Position numbers and translations under genes: made by a program. A stretch of 62,106 bases of DNA from Candidatus Eisenbacteria bacterium (lineage in GTDB: Bacteria > Orphanbacterota > Orphanbacteria > Orphanbacterales > Orphanbacteraceae), in assembly GCA_016930695.1 (NCBI GenBank), contig JAFGGD010000014.1, positions 1 to 62,106 on the forward strand, read 5' to 3'. A model generated the notes under the pieces. It ran no database searches. It was not told where the DNA came from and saw only the letters and a list, made by a program, of their open reading frames with translations. Below are positions 7,064 through 17,061 of the stretch, in pieces (the stretch's first letter is position 1; the number at the start of each line of letters is the position of its first letter).

Positions 7064-8296
7064 GTGAGCACCTTTTTCCCCCGCGCCCTCGTTTTCGTCG
7101 CCCTCGCGCCGGCGCTCGCCTCAGCCTTCGCCGCACCGGCGGCGGCGGACTATTCCGTCGGTTCCCGAACCCTCTCCTACACAGACCCGGCCCGGGGGAA
7201 CCGTTCCGTGCAGGTCGACCTCTACTATCCCGCCGACGCGCCCGGCGAGGAGGTCCCCTTCGCCGCCGGCGATTTCCCGGTCCTTCTCTTCGGCCACGGG
7301 TACCAGATGAACGCCGACGACTACGACTACATTTGGGAGGGTGTGGTTCCGGCCGGTTACATCGTCGCCTTCCCCAGGACCGAGGAGGTGCTCTTCCCGG
7401 ATCACCTCGAGCTGGGCAGGGACATCGCTTTCCTGGCGGACCGACTCCGCGCCGCGAACGGGGAACCCGGTTCGCCGCTGGAGGGGCACGTGGACTCCTC
7501 CGTCGCCGCCGGCGGCCACTCGATGGGCGGAGGAGCGTCCCTTCTCTCCCTCGCCGAGAATCCGTCGATCGACGCGTCGGTGACGCTCGCCGCGGCGGAG
7601 ACGAATCCCTCGGCCATCGCCGCCGTTCAGGGCCTGACCGTTCCCGCGCTCCTCTTCGCCGGTTCCCGCGATTGCGTCACGCCCCCGGCGGACCATCAAA
7701 TCCCGATGTTCGACTCCTTCGGCGCGGGGTGCAAAACCTATCTGAACCTGACCGGCGCGAGCCACTGCCAGTTCGGAGAGTACGACTTCCTCTGCGGGCT
7801 CGGCGAGATCGGTTGCCCCTCGCCGCTGATCGACCGCGCCGCGCAGCACGACCTGGTCGTCGGGTACCTGACTCTCTTCCTGGACGCTCACCTGCGCGCG
7901 GACGCCGCCGCCTGGTCCGCCTTCACCGACCTCCTCGACACGGCCGCGGGGATCACCTGGATGCAGGAGTGCGTCGCCGTCGCGGTCGCCTCCGCCGCGC
8001 CGCCGGCACGCTCCGGCCCGGAGGTCCGCCTCCTGCCGAATCGTCCCAATCCCTTCAATCCCGCCACGACGATCGTTTTCGAGACGGCCCACGCCGGGGA
8101 GGCGAGGCTCGCCGTCTACGATCCCGCCGGGCGAGCGGTCCGCGTTCTCGCCGAGGGGCGGGTCGGCGCGGGGATTCACGAGATCCTCTGGGACGGAAGG
8201 GACGGCCGTGGTCGGTCGGCGGCGAGCGGCGTCTATCTGGTTCTTCTCCGGACCGATGGGGGTTCGGACGCGCGGCGGATCGTGCTCGCCCGCTGA
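7064..8296 (+). CDS. Secreted alpha/beta hydrolase with C-terminal FlgD/T9SS-like sorting domain
   Basis: The 410-aa product has a signal peptide (residues 1-28, ending AAPAAA), then a dienelactone-hydrolase/chlorophyllase-like alpha/beta-hydrolase domain. The nucleophile elbow is GHSMGG (about 146-151), the acid is probably the Asp in SRDCVTP, and the base is the His in GASHCQF. The final 85 residues start RPNPFNPATTI and carry VYDPAGRAV, WDGRD and SGVYLVLL, the FlgD-Ig-type C-terminal domain used for export/anchoring in FCB-group bacteria. The same tail type closes the proteins at 8878 and 59464. The GTG at 7064 follows GAGGAGATCGCC. The substrate is unknown; an ester or small polymer is likely. 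Confidence 0.88.
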   Translation: MSTFFPRALVFVALAPALASAFAAPAAADYSVGSRTLSYTDPARGNRSVQVDLYYPADAPGEEVPFAAGDFPVLLFGHGYQMNADDYDYIWEGVVPAGYIVAFPRTEEVLFPDHLELGRDIAFLADRLRAANGEPGSPLEGHVDSSVAAGGHSMGGGASLLSLAENPSIDASVTLAAAETNPSAIAAVQGLTVPALLFAGSRDCVTPPADHQIPMFDSFGAGCKTYLNLTGASHCQFGEYDFLCGLGEIGCPSPLIDRAAQHDLVVGYLTLFLDAHLRADAAAWSAFTDLLDTAAGITWMQECVAVAVASAAPPARSGPEVRLLPNRPNPFNPATTIVFETAHAGEARLAVYDPAGRAVRVLAEGRVGAGIHEILWDGRDGRGRSAASGVYLVLLRTDGGSDARRIVLAR

Positions 8297-8347
8297 TCGA
8301 TCCGTTCCTTCGCATTTAAGTGAATCGGTGCTCGAGAAAAAAAGAAA

Positions 8348-8366
8348 GGCCCGCCGCCGCCGGGCC
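8348..8366 (+). terminator. Weak hairpin after the secreted hydrolase
   Basis: GGCCCG (8348-8353) pairs with CGGGCC (8361-8366) over a 7-nt loop, and CCCTTTT follows at short distance. It is 52 bp after the hydrolase stop. The remaining gene-free stretch up to 8770 shows no gene or RNA I can identify. Confidence 0.4.
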
Positions 8367-8770
8367 GCGCCCTTTTCCGGTCGTCCCCTTCTCCATGCCG
8401 CCGCGAAGAACCGCGTGCGGCGGGAGAGCCGCTTTTCTTCCGACACCGGCCATCTATGGGCGCTTCACGCATTCCCCGGACCGATTCTCGTTTTGTGCGG
8501 GTGTTCCGCTGTTCTTTATACGGTCGCCCGGGTGATTCGAGACAGCGCGGCATCGGAAACGAAGAGAGGATAACAACCCCCGCGGCCGTTGTCCCGTTAA
8601 GGTCCGGTCAAAACGGTTAACCTTCCTTAATCGGAATCGCCCGCAATCGCGCCCCTCGCCCTCGCCGCGGATCCGGATCATGGGCGGAGGGTTTGCGTGA
8701 ATCGTCTCTCTTTTCTCTTCAACCGCGCCCCTGTCCCACGCCGGACGCCTTCACAGAACGACGGAACAGA

Positions 8771-8799
8771 TTGACTCGCATATGGTTATCTGGTATTAT
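8771..8799 (+). promoter_or_regulatory. Near-consensus sigma-70 promoter of the giant C10-peptidase gene
   Basis: TTGACT (8771-8776) and TATTAT (8794-8799) are exactly 17 bp apart, five of six matches each, with an expected start near 8806 and a leader of about 70 nt before the ATG at 8878. A GAGAGGAAAAGGGA ribosome-binding region precedes that ATG. Confidence 0.7.
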
Positions 8800-8877
8800 T
8801 GAGTTGGTTCTCGAGAGGTCTCCCGACCTTCCCCCCGCCGCTTCACCCGATTCGGACACGAACGAGAGGAAAAGGGA

Positions 8878-11800
8878 ATGCGTCACGCCACCCGTTTCAC
8901 CGCTCTTTTTATCATTCTCCTTCTCGCCGCCGCGGCCGCGCCCGTTTCCGCGGAGCGCGCCACGCAGGAGGAGATGGAACAGATCTGCCTCGCCTGGCTC
9001 GATCGCGCCGTGGACGCGTTGGGCGATTGGGGGGGATCGACCTCCCCGACCATCGCCGGCGCGCAGGCGATCACCTCCGGAGACACCCTTCTCGGCATGG
9101 CGTTCGACATCGAGCCGAGCGGTTTCGTGGTGGTTCCGGTCCTCAAGCAGATGGCGCCCGTGAAGAGCTACTCCACCGTCACCGACCTGAACATGGAAGA
9201 CGGCGGCCTCCCGGCGCTGATCCGGGACGTCCTCCGCGACCGCATCACCCGTTACGCGGAGACTTACGGCGACCTCGACGCGCGCGAAACGGACGGCTCG
9301 TCGGAGCGAATCTTCGCGCCGGAGCAGAGGCTCCTCTGGGACCGCTTCCTCGCCTCCGCCGAAACCGACGATGCGGGCGGGCGGATCCGCAAGGTGAACG
9401 GCTTCCGCGGCGTGGGCCCGCTGCTCACCGCGAGCTGGCACCAGGGCGCGCCCTACAACAACACCTGTCCCATGGGAGACGGCGGCCGCACCGTCGTCGG
9501 CTGCGTAGCGACCGCCGCGGCGCAGATCCTGCATTACCACGCCTGGCCGCCGAACGGCGAGGGAACACACAGCTACACCTGGGACGGCGATCAGTCCTGC
9601 GGCGGAAGCGTGGGGGGCGGCACGCAGTACGCCGATTTCTCGGACGCCTACGACTGGGCGAACATGCCCGACAATTGCGACGGCGGCTGCACGGCCGCGC
9701 AGGAAGCGGCGCTCGCCGAGCTGTGCCGCGAAACGGGCGTCGCCTTCAACATGGACTACGGCTTCTGCGGCTCCGGCGCATACACCAGCGACGCGCTCAC
9801 CGTTTTCCCCGAGTACTTCCGCTACGACGGCGTCTCCATCGACGAGGAGGACCGCTTCTGGCACACCGCCGATTCCTGGTTCGCCATCATCCAGGAGGAG
9901 ATCGACGCGAATCGGCCGATGCAGTACCGCATCGAAGGGCACTCCATCGTCTGTGACGGCTGGCGGGTGATCGAGACGACGAACCAGTACCACATCAATT
10001 ACGGTTGGGGCGGATCGCAAACCGCCTGGTACACCATCGACAACATCTACGGCTCCACCAACCCGATGGCGGAATCCCTGATCCGCGGAATCCAGCCGGC
10101 CCAGGAAAGCCTGGCCTGGACCGACGCGACCGCCGCCCCGCTCGGCGACGCCGGCGACGGCCGAGGCGCGGCGTGGGCGGACATGGACGGCGACGGCGAC
10201 CCCGACCTCTACCTCACCGTCGACGGCGGCGCGAACCGCCTCTTCCGCAACGACGGCGGCGGCGCCTTCACCGACGCCACCACCGCCCCGCTCGGCGACA
10301 CCGGGAACGGCCGCGGCGCGGCGTGGGGAGACGCCGACAACGACGGCGATCCCGATCTCTACCTCGTGAACGACGGCTCGGCGAATCGCCTCTTCCGCAA
10401 CGACGGCGACGGCGCCTTCACCGACGCCACCACCGCCCCGCTCGGCGACACCGGGAACGGCCGCTCCGCCGCCTGGGGCGACTACGACCTCGACGGCGAC
10501 CTCGATCTCTACCTCGTGAACGACGGCTCGGCGAACCGCCTCTTCCGCAACGACGGCGCCTCCTTCGTCGACGTCGCCTCCGGCGCCCTCGCCTCGGCGG
10601 GCGACAACGCCGCGGCCTGGGCGGACGCGGACGGCGACGGCGATCCCGACCTCTATGTCGCAACCGACGGTCCGAATGTTTATCTCCGAAACGACGGCGG
10701 CGTCTTCGTCGACGCCACGTCCGGCGCCCTGGCGGGGAACGCGCCGACCGCCGCCCTCGCCTGGGGGGATTACGACAACGACGGCGACCCGGATCTCTTC
10801 CTGGCGAACGACGGCGCCGCGGACCGTCTCCTCCGGAACGACGGCTCCGGCGTCTTCACCGACGCCACCCTCTCGCCCCTGAACGACGCGGGCGCGGGGC
10901 GCGCCGCCGCCTGGGTCGACCACGACAAAGACGGCGACCTCGACCTCCATCTCGTCCGGAGCGGCGTCGCGGACCGGCTCTATCGGAACGACGGCGGCTC
11001 CTGGGCGGAGACCGCTTCCGGCGCGATAGCCGACGCGGGCCTCGCGAACGGCGCGGCCTGGGCCGATTTCGACCGAGACGGCGACGCCGACCTCTTTCTC
11101 GCCCGCGACGGCGCGGACCTCCTCGTCCGCTGCGACTCGCCGACCCATATCGACATGGCTCACCGCTGGGTCCGCGTGGAGCCGGTCGGCACCGTCTCCA
11201 ACCGAACGAGCATCGGCGCCCGGGTGCGGGTCGTCGCCGACGGCGCGTCGCAGGTCCGCTGGATCGACGGCGGCTCCGGCGCCCTCTCCCAGCACGAGCC
11301 GGTCGCCCTCTTCGGGCTCGCCCGCGAATCCGTCATCGACTCGATTCTCGTCACCTGGCCCTCCGGCGTAACCCAGACGCTCGCCGGCGTCCCCGCCGAC
11401 GACGTCTACCCCGTCGTCGAGTTGATCGCCCCCTCCGTGACCGTTTTGAAACCGAACGGCGGCGAAGCATGGGGCCAGGGGAGCGTGCAGCCGATTCGCT
11501 GGACCAACGTGCACGAACCGGCCACCGAGGCGCTGGTGGAATACTCGGTCGACGCCGGCGCGAGCTGGGACACGGTCGCCGTCGTCGCCGCGGACACCGG
11601 CTACGGCGAGATCGCCTGGACCGTGCCCTCGCAGCCGACCACGCAGGCGCTGGTCCGCGTCCTCTCGACGAATCTCGCCGGCGCCGACGCCGACACGAGC
11701 AACGCCTTCTTCACCATCCTGCCGGTGCCGATCGTGGAGGTGACCTCCCCGAACGGCGGCGAGTTCTGGGAAGTGGGCGAGACGCGCGACGTGACCTGGA

Positions 11801-14800
11801 CGAACTCCGGCGATCCGGCGCTCTCCTACTCGATCTTCTGCAGCTCAGACAGCGGCGACTCCTGGTTCTCCGTGGCGGACTCCCTCGCCGGCGACCCGGG
11901 CTCCCACTCCTGGGACGTGCCGGACGCGCCCACATACGGCGCGCTCGTCCGAGTGGTCCTGCACAACGCCGCCGGATCCGGCAACGACACCAGCGACGCG
12001 CTCTTCAAAATCGCTCCGGCCTCCTTCGCCTCCACGGCGTTCACGCCTCTCACGGCGGGTCCGATCGGCGACGCGGGCGCGGGGCGCGGCGTCGCCTGGG
12101 GGGACAGCGACGACGACGGCGACCCGGATCTCTATCTCGTGAACGCCGACGGCGCGAACCGCCTTTTCCGTAACGACGGCGGCACGCTCGTCGACGCGAC
12201 CCCGGCGCCTCTCGGCGACGACGGAAACGGCCTCGGCGCCGCCTGGGCGGACGCCGACAACGACGGCGACCTCGACCTCTACCTCGCCAAGGCCGGCGCG
12301 AACCGCCTCTTCCGCAACGACGGCGGCGAGTGGATCGACGCGGCTTCGGGCCCGCTCGCCAACGCCGCCGAGGGGCGCGGCACCGCCTGGGCCGACTACA
12401 ACGGCGACGGCCTCGCCGACCTCTACCTGGTCAACCACGACGACGGGAACAAGCTCTTCCGGAACGACGGCGGCGGCGCATTCGCCGACGTGACGGGGAA
12501 CCTCTCCGTGGGCGGCACCCGCTGGGGCGCCCAGTGGGCCGACTACGATCTCGACGGCGACCCGGACCTCTACTCGGTGCGCACGGGATCGAACATCCTC
12601 TTCAAGAACCTCGGGAACGGCTCCTTCACCGACGTCACATCCGGACCTCTCGGCGACACGGGCCTCGGCCACGGAGCCGCTTGGGGAGACTACGACAACG
12701 ACGGCGACCCGGACGTGTACATCGCAAACCGCGGGATCAACCGCCTGCTCCGCAACGACGGCGCCGGCGCCTTCACCGACGTCACACCGGCGCTCCTCGC
12801 CGACCGGGGCACGAGCTACGGCGTCGCCTGGGCGGACTACGACCTCGACGGCGACCTGGATCTCTTCCTCGCCAACAACGACTACAACAAGCTCTACCGG
12901 AACGACGGCGGCGGCACCTTCGCCAACGTCGCGAACGCGGCGCTGCGCGACGCCGGCGACGGACGCGGCGCGGCTTGGGCCGACGCCGACGCCGACGGCG
13001 ATCTGGATCTCTATGTGGCGAACGAGGGGGCGAACGTCCTCTTCCGCAACGATCTCTCCGGCGGCGATCACTGGCTCCGCGTGCGCCTCCGCGGGACCGT
13101 GTCCAACGGCGCGGCGATCGGCGCGCGCGTGCGGGCCGTCGCCGGCGAACTCGTTCAGACCCGATGGATCGGCGGCGGCGGCGGTTACCTCTCCCAAGAC
13201 GAGCCGGTCGCCTCCTTCGGGCTCGGCGCGGCGACCGTCGTCGACACGATCCTCGTGTCCTGGCCTTCGGGGAACACGCAGCTCCTCGCGGGCACCGCGG
13301 CGGACACGGTCCTCACCCTCGTCGAGCCCTCCCCGGGCTGGGCCGACGCGACCCTCCCGCCGCTGGACGACGCCGGCGTCGGCCAGGGGATCGCCTGGGG
13401 GGACTACGACGGCGACCACGACCCGGACCTCTACATCACCAATCAGTCCTCGGCGAACCGTCTCTTCCGCAACGACGGCGGCGTCTTCGTCGACGCCACG
13501 CCCGCCCCGCTCGCCGACGCGGGGGGCGGATCCGGGGCGGCCTGGGGGGACACGGACAACGATGGAGACCTCGACCTTTACATCGTCAACAACGATCGGG
13601 CGAACCGCCTCTTCCGCAACGACGGCGGCGGCGACTTCGCCGATGTCACGCCGGCGCTCCTCGCCGACTGGGGCCTCGGCTTCTCTACGGCCTGGACGGA
13701 CTTCGACGGCGACGGGCTGCTCGACCTTTACCTGGCGAACGCCGGCTCGGCGAACAAGCTCTTCCGAAACGAAGGGGGAGGCGCCTTCACCGACGCCACC
13801 ACCGGGCCGCTCGGCGACATCGGTTTCGGCTTCGCCTGCGCCTGGGCGGACGCGGACAACGACGGCGATCCGGACCTCTACCTCGGCAACGCCTTCGGCG
13901 CGAACCGGATGATCCGGAACGACGGCGGCGGCGCCTTCACCGACGTCACCGCCGGACCGCTCGGCGACGCATCCTCCACCTACGGCGCCGCCTGGGGAGA
14001 CTACGACAACGACGGCGACCCGGACCTCTACATCACCAACGAGGGAGCGACGAACCGGCTCTTCCGGAACGACGGCGCCATGACCTTCGTCGACGCGACC
14101 GCCGGAGCGCTCGGCGGAAACGGCGACTGCTACGGCGTCGCCTGGACCGACTTCGACCTCGACGCCGACCTGGACCTCTTCGTGGTCCGCCCGGCCGGGA
14201 ACCTGCTCCTCGAGAACCTCGGCGACGGCGGGTTCGCCGACGCGGCCGACCCGACGCTTCGCGAAGCGGGCTCGGGGGCGGGCGCGGCGCTGGCCGACGC
14301 GGACGGCGACGGCGACCCCGACCTCTACCTGCCGAATCCGGGAGGCGCGAACATGCTCCTCCGGAACGATCAGGCGGGGGGGAACAACTGGTTCCGGCTC
14401 GTTCTCGCGGGAACCACGTCGAACGCCGCGGCGATCGGAGCGCGGGTGCGCCTCGTCGCCGGCGGTGTCGCGCAAACCCGCGAGGTCTCCGGCGGCTCCG
14501 GCTACCTCTCTCAAGACGACGGCATGCTTCTCTTCGGCCTCGGCGGCGCGTCGATCGTCGACACGCTGGAGATCCTCTGGCCCGGCGGCTCTCCGGAGAC
14601 GTTCACCACCCTCGCCGCGAACCAGACCTCGCTCATCGCCGAGGGGGGCGGCTCCACCGCCGTGGACGCGCCCGGCGCCGCGCCCGCCGCGTTCCGCCTT
14701 TTCCCGAACGCGCCCAACCCGTTCAATCCACGCACGGTGATCCGCTTCGAAGTGCCGAGGCGGGGCGCGGTGCGCGTGGACGTTTACGACATCACCGGCA

Positions 14801-14964
14801 GGATGGTGGCGACTCTCGTCGAGGGAACTCGCGACGCGGGTTCTTTCGACGCCGTCTGGAACGGCGCGGACGCCCGGGGGCGCTCCGTCGGCTCCGGCGT
14901 CTACTTTGCGCGGATGAGCGCCGAAGGCTTCACGGCGACCCGCAAGATGCTCTTAATTCGTTAA
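8878..14964 (+). CDS. Giant secreted C10 (streptopain-like) cysteine peptidase with FG-GAP/UnbV repeats
   Basis: This 2028-aa exported protein has a signal peptide (1-26), a C10-family peptidase domain (about 30-410), three blocks of FG-GAP/VCBS repeats (about 415-755, 1060-1395, 1485-1830), each closed by an ASPIC/UnbV module, two Ig-like SPNGGE domains (about 855-1055) and a C-terminal sorting domain (about 1940-2028, PNAPNPFNP). Catalytic Cys209 sits in GCVATAAAQ, His355 in GHSIVCDG, and the oxyanion/Asn-Trp region is NYGWGG at 374-379. The repeats carry DxDxDGDxDLY calcium-binding loops, so a stiff Ca-bound propeller-like stalk or ligand platform is expected. C10 peptidases are made as zymogens; the segment between the signal and Cys209 fits a propeptide. 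It is transcribed alone, from the promoter at 8771 to the terminator at 15001. Confidence 0.9.
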   Translation: MRHATRFTALFIILLLAAAAAPVSAERATQEEMEQICLAWLDRAVDALGDWGGSTSPTIAGAQAITSGDTLLGMAFDIEPSGFVVVPVLKQMAPVKSYSTVTDLNMEDGGLPALIRDVLRDRITRYAETYGDLDARETDGSSERIFAPEQRLLWDRFLASAETDDAGGRIRKVNGFRGVGPLLTASWHQGAPYNNTCPMGDGGRTVVGCVATAAAQILHYHAWPPNGEGTHSYTWDGDQSCGGSVGGGTQYADFSDAYDWANMPDNCDGGCTAAQEAALAELCRETGVAFNMDYGFCGSGAYTSDALTVFPEYFRYDGVSIDEEDRFWHTADSWFAIIQEEIDANRPMQYRIEGHSIVCDGWRVIETTNQYHINYGWGGSQTAWYTIDNIYGSTNPMAESLIRGIQPAQESLAWTDATAAPLGDAGDGRGAAWADMDGDGDPDLYLTVDGGANRLFRNDGGGAFTDATTAPLGDTGNGRGAAWGDADNDGDPDLYLVNDGSANRLFRNDGDGAFTDATTAPLGDTGNGRSAAWGDYDLDGDLDLYLVNDGSANRLFRNDGASFVDVASGALASAGDNAAAWADADGDGDPDLYVATDGPNVYLRNDGGVFVDATSGALAGNAPTAALAWGDYDNDGDPDLFLANDGAADRLLRNDGSGVFTDATLSPLNDAGAGRAAAWVDHDKDGDLDLHLVRSGVADRLYRNDGGSWAETASGAIADAGLANGAAWADFDRDGDADLFLARDGADLLVRCDSPTHIDMAHRWVRVEPVGTVSNRTSIGARVRVVADGASQVRWIDGGSGALSQHEPVALFGLARESVIDSILVTWPSGVTQTLAGVPADDVYPVVELIAPSVTVLKPNGGEAWGQGSVQPIRWTNVHEPATEALVEYSVDAGASWDTVAVVAADTGYGEIAWTVPSQPTTQALVRVLSTNLAGADADTSNAFFTILPVPIVEVTSPNGGEFWEVGETRDVTWTNSGDPALSYSIFCSSDSGDSWFSVADSLAGDPGSHSWDVPDAPTYGALVRVVLHNAAGSGNDTSDALFKIAPASFASTAFTPLTAGPIGDAGAGRGVAWGDSDDDGDPDLYLVNADGANRLFRNDGGTLVDATPAPLGDDGNGLGAAWADADNDGDLDLYLAKAGANRLFRNDGGEWIDAASGPLANAAEGRGTAWADYNGDGLADLYLVNHDDGNKLFRNDGGGAFADVTGNLSVGGTRWGAQWADYDLDGDPDLYSVRTGSNILFKNLGNGSFTDVTSGPLGDTGLGHGAAWGDYDNDGDPDVYIANRGINRLLRNDGAGAFTDVTPALLADRGTSYGVAWADYDLDGDLDLFLANNDYNKLYRNDGGGTFANVANAALRDAGDGRGAAWADADADGDLDLYVANEGANVLFRNDLSGGDHWLRVRLRGTVSNGAAIGARVRAVAGELVQTRWIGGGGGYLSQDEPVASFGLGAATVVDTILVSWPSGNTQLLAGTAADTVLTLVEPSPGWADATLPPLDDAGVGQGIAWGDYDGDHDPDLYITNQSSANRLFRNDGGVFVDATPAPLADAGGGSGAAWGDTDNDGDLDLYIVNNDRANRLFRNDGGGDFADVTPALLADWGLGFSTAWTDFDGDGLLDLYLANAGSANKLFRNEGGGAFTDATTGPLGDIGFGFACAWADADNDGDPDLYLGNAFGANRMIRNDGGGAFTDVTAGPLGDASSTYGAAWGDYDNDGDPDLYITNEGATNRLFRNDGAMTFVDATAGALGGNGDCYGVAWTDFDLDADLDLFVVRPAGNLLLENLGDGGFADAADPTLREAGSGAGAALADADGDGDPDLYLPNPGGANMLLRNDQAGGNNWFRLVLAGTTSNAAAIGARVRLVAGGVAQTREVSGGSGYLSQDDGMLLFGLGGASIVDTLEILWPGGSPETFTTLAANQTSLIAEGGGSTAVDAPGAAPAAFRLFPNAPNPFNPRTVIRFEVPRRGAVRVDVYDITGRMVATLVEGTRDAGSFDAVWNGADARGRSVGSGVYFARMSAEGFTATRKMLLIR
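10230..10560 (+). repeat. Nearly identical 150-bp repeat units inside the FG-GAP block
   Basis: The DNA around 10230-10313 recurs almost unchanged at 10380-10463, and 10356-10410 recurs at 10506-10560, an exact 150-bp (50-codon) offset. Shared text includes GCCTTCACCGACGCCACCAC. Identity at the nucleotide level, including third positions, points to recent duplication or gene conversion within the array rather than old divergence. Confidence 0.75.
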
Positions 14965-15000
14965 ATAATTGGCGTCGGTATTCCCGTTCGGCGACGCTCG

Positions 15001-15023
15001 GGCCCGGGAGAAGATCCCGGGCC
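15001..15023. terminator. Perfect 9-bp hairpin between convergent genes
   Basis: GGCCCGGGA (15001-15009) and TCCCGGGCC (15015-15023) flank the loop GAAGA. ATTTCTATT follows on the plus strand. It sits 37 bp after the giant peptidase stop and 26 bp beyond the end of the minus-strand glycosyltransferase, so it probably stops transcription from both sides. Confidence 0.8.
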
Positions 15024-15048
15024 ATTTCTATTCCCGCACGAGCGCCGG

Positions 15049-17052
15049 CTACTCCTTCGCCCCCGCGCGGATCCTCTCCAGCTGCGCGCGTAGGCGCTCG
15101 TTGTCCGGCTCGATCCGGAGCGCCCGGAGGAGGAGCGCCTCCGCCTCCGCGCGGTCCCCGGCGGCGACCCGGACCCGGGCGAGGTTGGCGTATCCCTTGA
15201 CGTACGAGGAATCCTCGGCGAGGAGTTCGCGGAAAGTCCGCTCCGCCCGGCCGAGGTCGCCCGTTTTCCAGAAGCAGAGGCCGATGTTGTTTCGCGCGCT
15301 CCGGGCGGCCGCCGAATCGCCCCGCTCCTCGAAGGACGCGAGAAGGCGCTCGAAATCGACGAGGGCGGCGGCGTAATCGCCGGCCCGGTAACGCTCCGCG
15401 GCGGCGGCGAGGGCGCGCGTGGCGTCGGAGATTTCCGGCGCGGCGCCTTCGTATTGTCCCGAAAGGGCGTAGCGCTCCGCCAGCTCCAGGTGCCGGGCGG
15501 CGCGCAGGTCGTCCCCCGCCGCGGCGTAAAGAGCGGCGAGGGCGGCGTGGGCGGGGCCGAAGCGCGGATCGATTCGGAGCGCGCCGAGGAACATCGCCTC
15601 CGCCCTCTCCCCCTCCCCGCGATCCCGGTAGAGAGTGCCGAAGTTGAGGTAGTCGACCCTCTTCCATGTCTGCGCATCCAGAAGGTCGTCCCGCAAATGC
15701 GCGAACAGGAGAAGCGGCGCGAGAATGAGCGCTGGGAAGAGAAGGGCGCGCGCCCCCCGGCGACGGGCCCGCCGCACCATCTCCTCCACGGCGGCGGCCG
15801 CGAAGAGAAGAAGGACCGGGGCGGCGGGCATCCGGTACTCGGCGCTCACGAAGAAGAGGAGCGCGGTCGCGAGGACGATCGCGACGAGGAGGGTGAGATG
15901 GAGATGTCGACGCCAATCCCTTCTTCTATAAATCATCCCGAGAACGGCGAGCGGCCCGACGAAGCCGAAGGTGAGCGGCAGCGCGCGGAGGAGGGTCGAA
16001 AAGTCGCGCGCGAAGTGGAAGTTGAGGTTGGTCGGCGACTCGACGGCGTTCCAAAAGTAGAAGAACTTCCGCGCCGCGAGGCGCGCTTCCGCCCCCGGGT
16101 GCGCCGCCGACCATGCGAGCCCCTTCCGGAAGAGGTGCCGGGCGCTCCCCGCAAGGGTAACCGGCCGGCCCAGCTCGCGGGAGACCGCCCCCCGGGTGCC
16201 GAGCACCTCCTCCGCGAAGCGGGCGCTCGTCGCGTACTCCGTCGGTTGGTAGAGGCCGCGCGCGTCCGCATTGTGACCGATGTAAAAGGCGGCGTAGTTG
16301 GCGGCGATGGGGACGAAGCGTCCCTCCACGAGGGCGTTCCGCGCGGTGACGAGGAGGGGCGGCGCCGCCGCGACGGCGGCGAAGAGCGCCCAGTGCGCGA
16401 GCGCCCGCCGCCGCCCCCCGCCTCGCGCGAGGAAAAAGGCGAGGGCGACGGGAACGTAGAGCGCCGCGTTCCCCCGGCCGAGGGCGGCGATCCCGACTGC
16501 GAGCCCGGCGAGCGCCGCGTGAACCGGCCGCCCCCGCTCCCCCCACGCCGTGAGGGCGAGGAGCGCCGCGAGAAACGCCGTCTCGATGAGAACCGGCGTC
16601 AGAAGCGCGCCCGCGTAAAAAACGGCCGGGCCGTAGAGGGCAAGCGCCGCGCCCGCGGCGATCCCGGCCGCCCTCCCGAAGAGCGGCGCGCCGATCCGCG
16701 CGAGGAGAACGGCGTTCAGGGCCCCCAGAACCGCCTGGACCACGCGCGCTGCCTCCGGGCCGCCGCCCACCTTGTAGACCGCCGCGAGGTACCAGGGATA
16801 GAGGGGGTTCATGGAGTAGATCGCCTCCCCGCGGAAGCGCCCCTCCAGAATCATTCGGGCGAATCGGTCGTAGGTCTCCGAGTCGATGAGGAGGACGTCG
16901 GCGATCGGCCCGCCGCGAATCTCCCACAGATAAACCAATCGCGCGGCGAGGCCCAGGAGGAAGAGAAAAAGCGCCGTTCGCGCGCCGAGCCGTCCCGGGA
17001 GGCGCGCCCCGGCCCCGTTCGCTTCGCCCCCCCTCTCTCCGCGACGGTCCAC
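15049..17052 (-). CDS. GT39/ArnT-like membrane glycosyltransferase with C-terminal TPR repeats
   Basis: The 667-aa protein has about ten to twelve membrane helices (roughly 25-450), preceded by the luminal motif with acidic residues (LLIDSETYDRFARMIL) typical of the DPM-mannosyltransferase/GT-C fold, which uses polyprenyl-phosphate sugars. Residues about 470-667 are soluble tetratricopeptide repeats (for example AYAALAALYAAAGD-like and NIGLCFWKTGDLGRAE helices). The GTG at 17052 follows AGGAGGGACGC and lies 9 bp after the SLC13 stop, so the two are probably cotranscribed. The acceptor is unknown; a cell-surface glycan or lipid is inferred. Confidence 0.85.
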   Translation of the reverse strand: MDRRGERGGEANGAGARLPGRLGARTALFLFLLGLAARLVYLWEIRGGPIADVLLIDSETYDRFARMILEGRFRGEAIYSMNPLYPWYLAAVYKVGGGPEAARVVQAVLGALNAVLLARIGAPLFGRAAGIAAGAALALYGPAVFYAGALLTPVLIETAFLAALLALTAWGERGRPVHAALAGLAVGIAALGRGNAALYVPVALAFFLARGGGRRRALAHWALFAAVAAAPPLLVTARNALVEGRFVPIAANYAAFYIGHNADARGLYQPTEYATSARFAEEVLGTRGAVSRELGRPVTLAGSARHLFRKGLAWSAAHPGAEARLAARKFFYFWNAVESPTNLNFHFARDFSTLLRALPLTFGFVGPLAVLGMIYRRRDWRRHLHLTLLVAIVLATALLFFVSAEYRMPAAPVLLLFAAAAVEEMVRRARRRGARALLFPALILAPLLLFAHLRDDLLDAQTWKRVDYLNFGTLYRDRGEGERAEAMFLGALRIDPRFGPAHAALAALYAAAGDDLRAARHLELAERYALSGQYEGAAPEISDATRALAAAAERYRAGDYAAALVDFERLLASFEERGDSAAARSARNNIGLCFWKTGDLGRAERTFRELLAEDSSYVKGYANLARVRVAAGDRAEAEALLLRALRIEPDNERLRAQLERIRAGAKE

Positions 17053-17061
17053 GCGTCCCTC

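Noticed and set aside
8719-11514. A 931-codon open frame antisense to the C10 peptidase repeats
   Set aside because: It mirrors the repeat DNA, is Val/Gly/Ala-rich and repetitive, and no start signal supports it.
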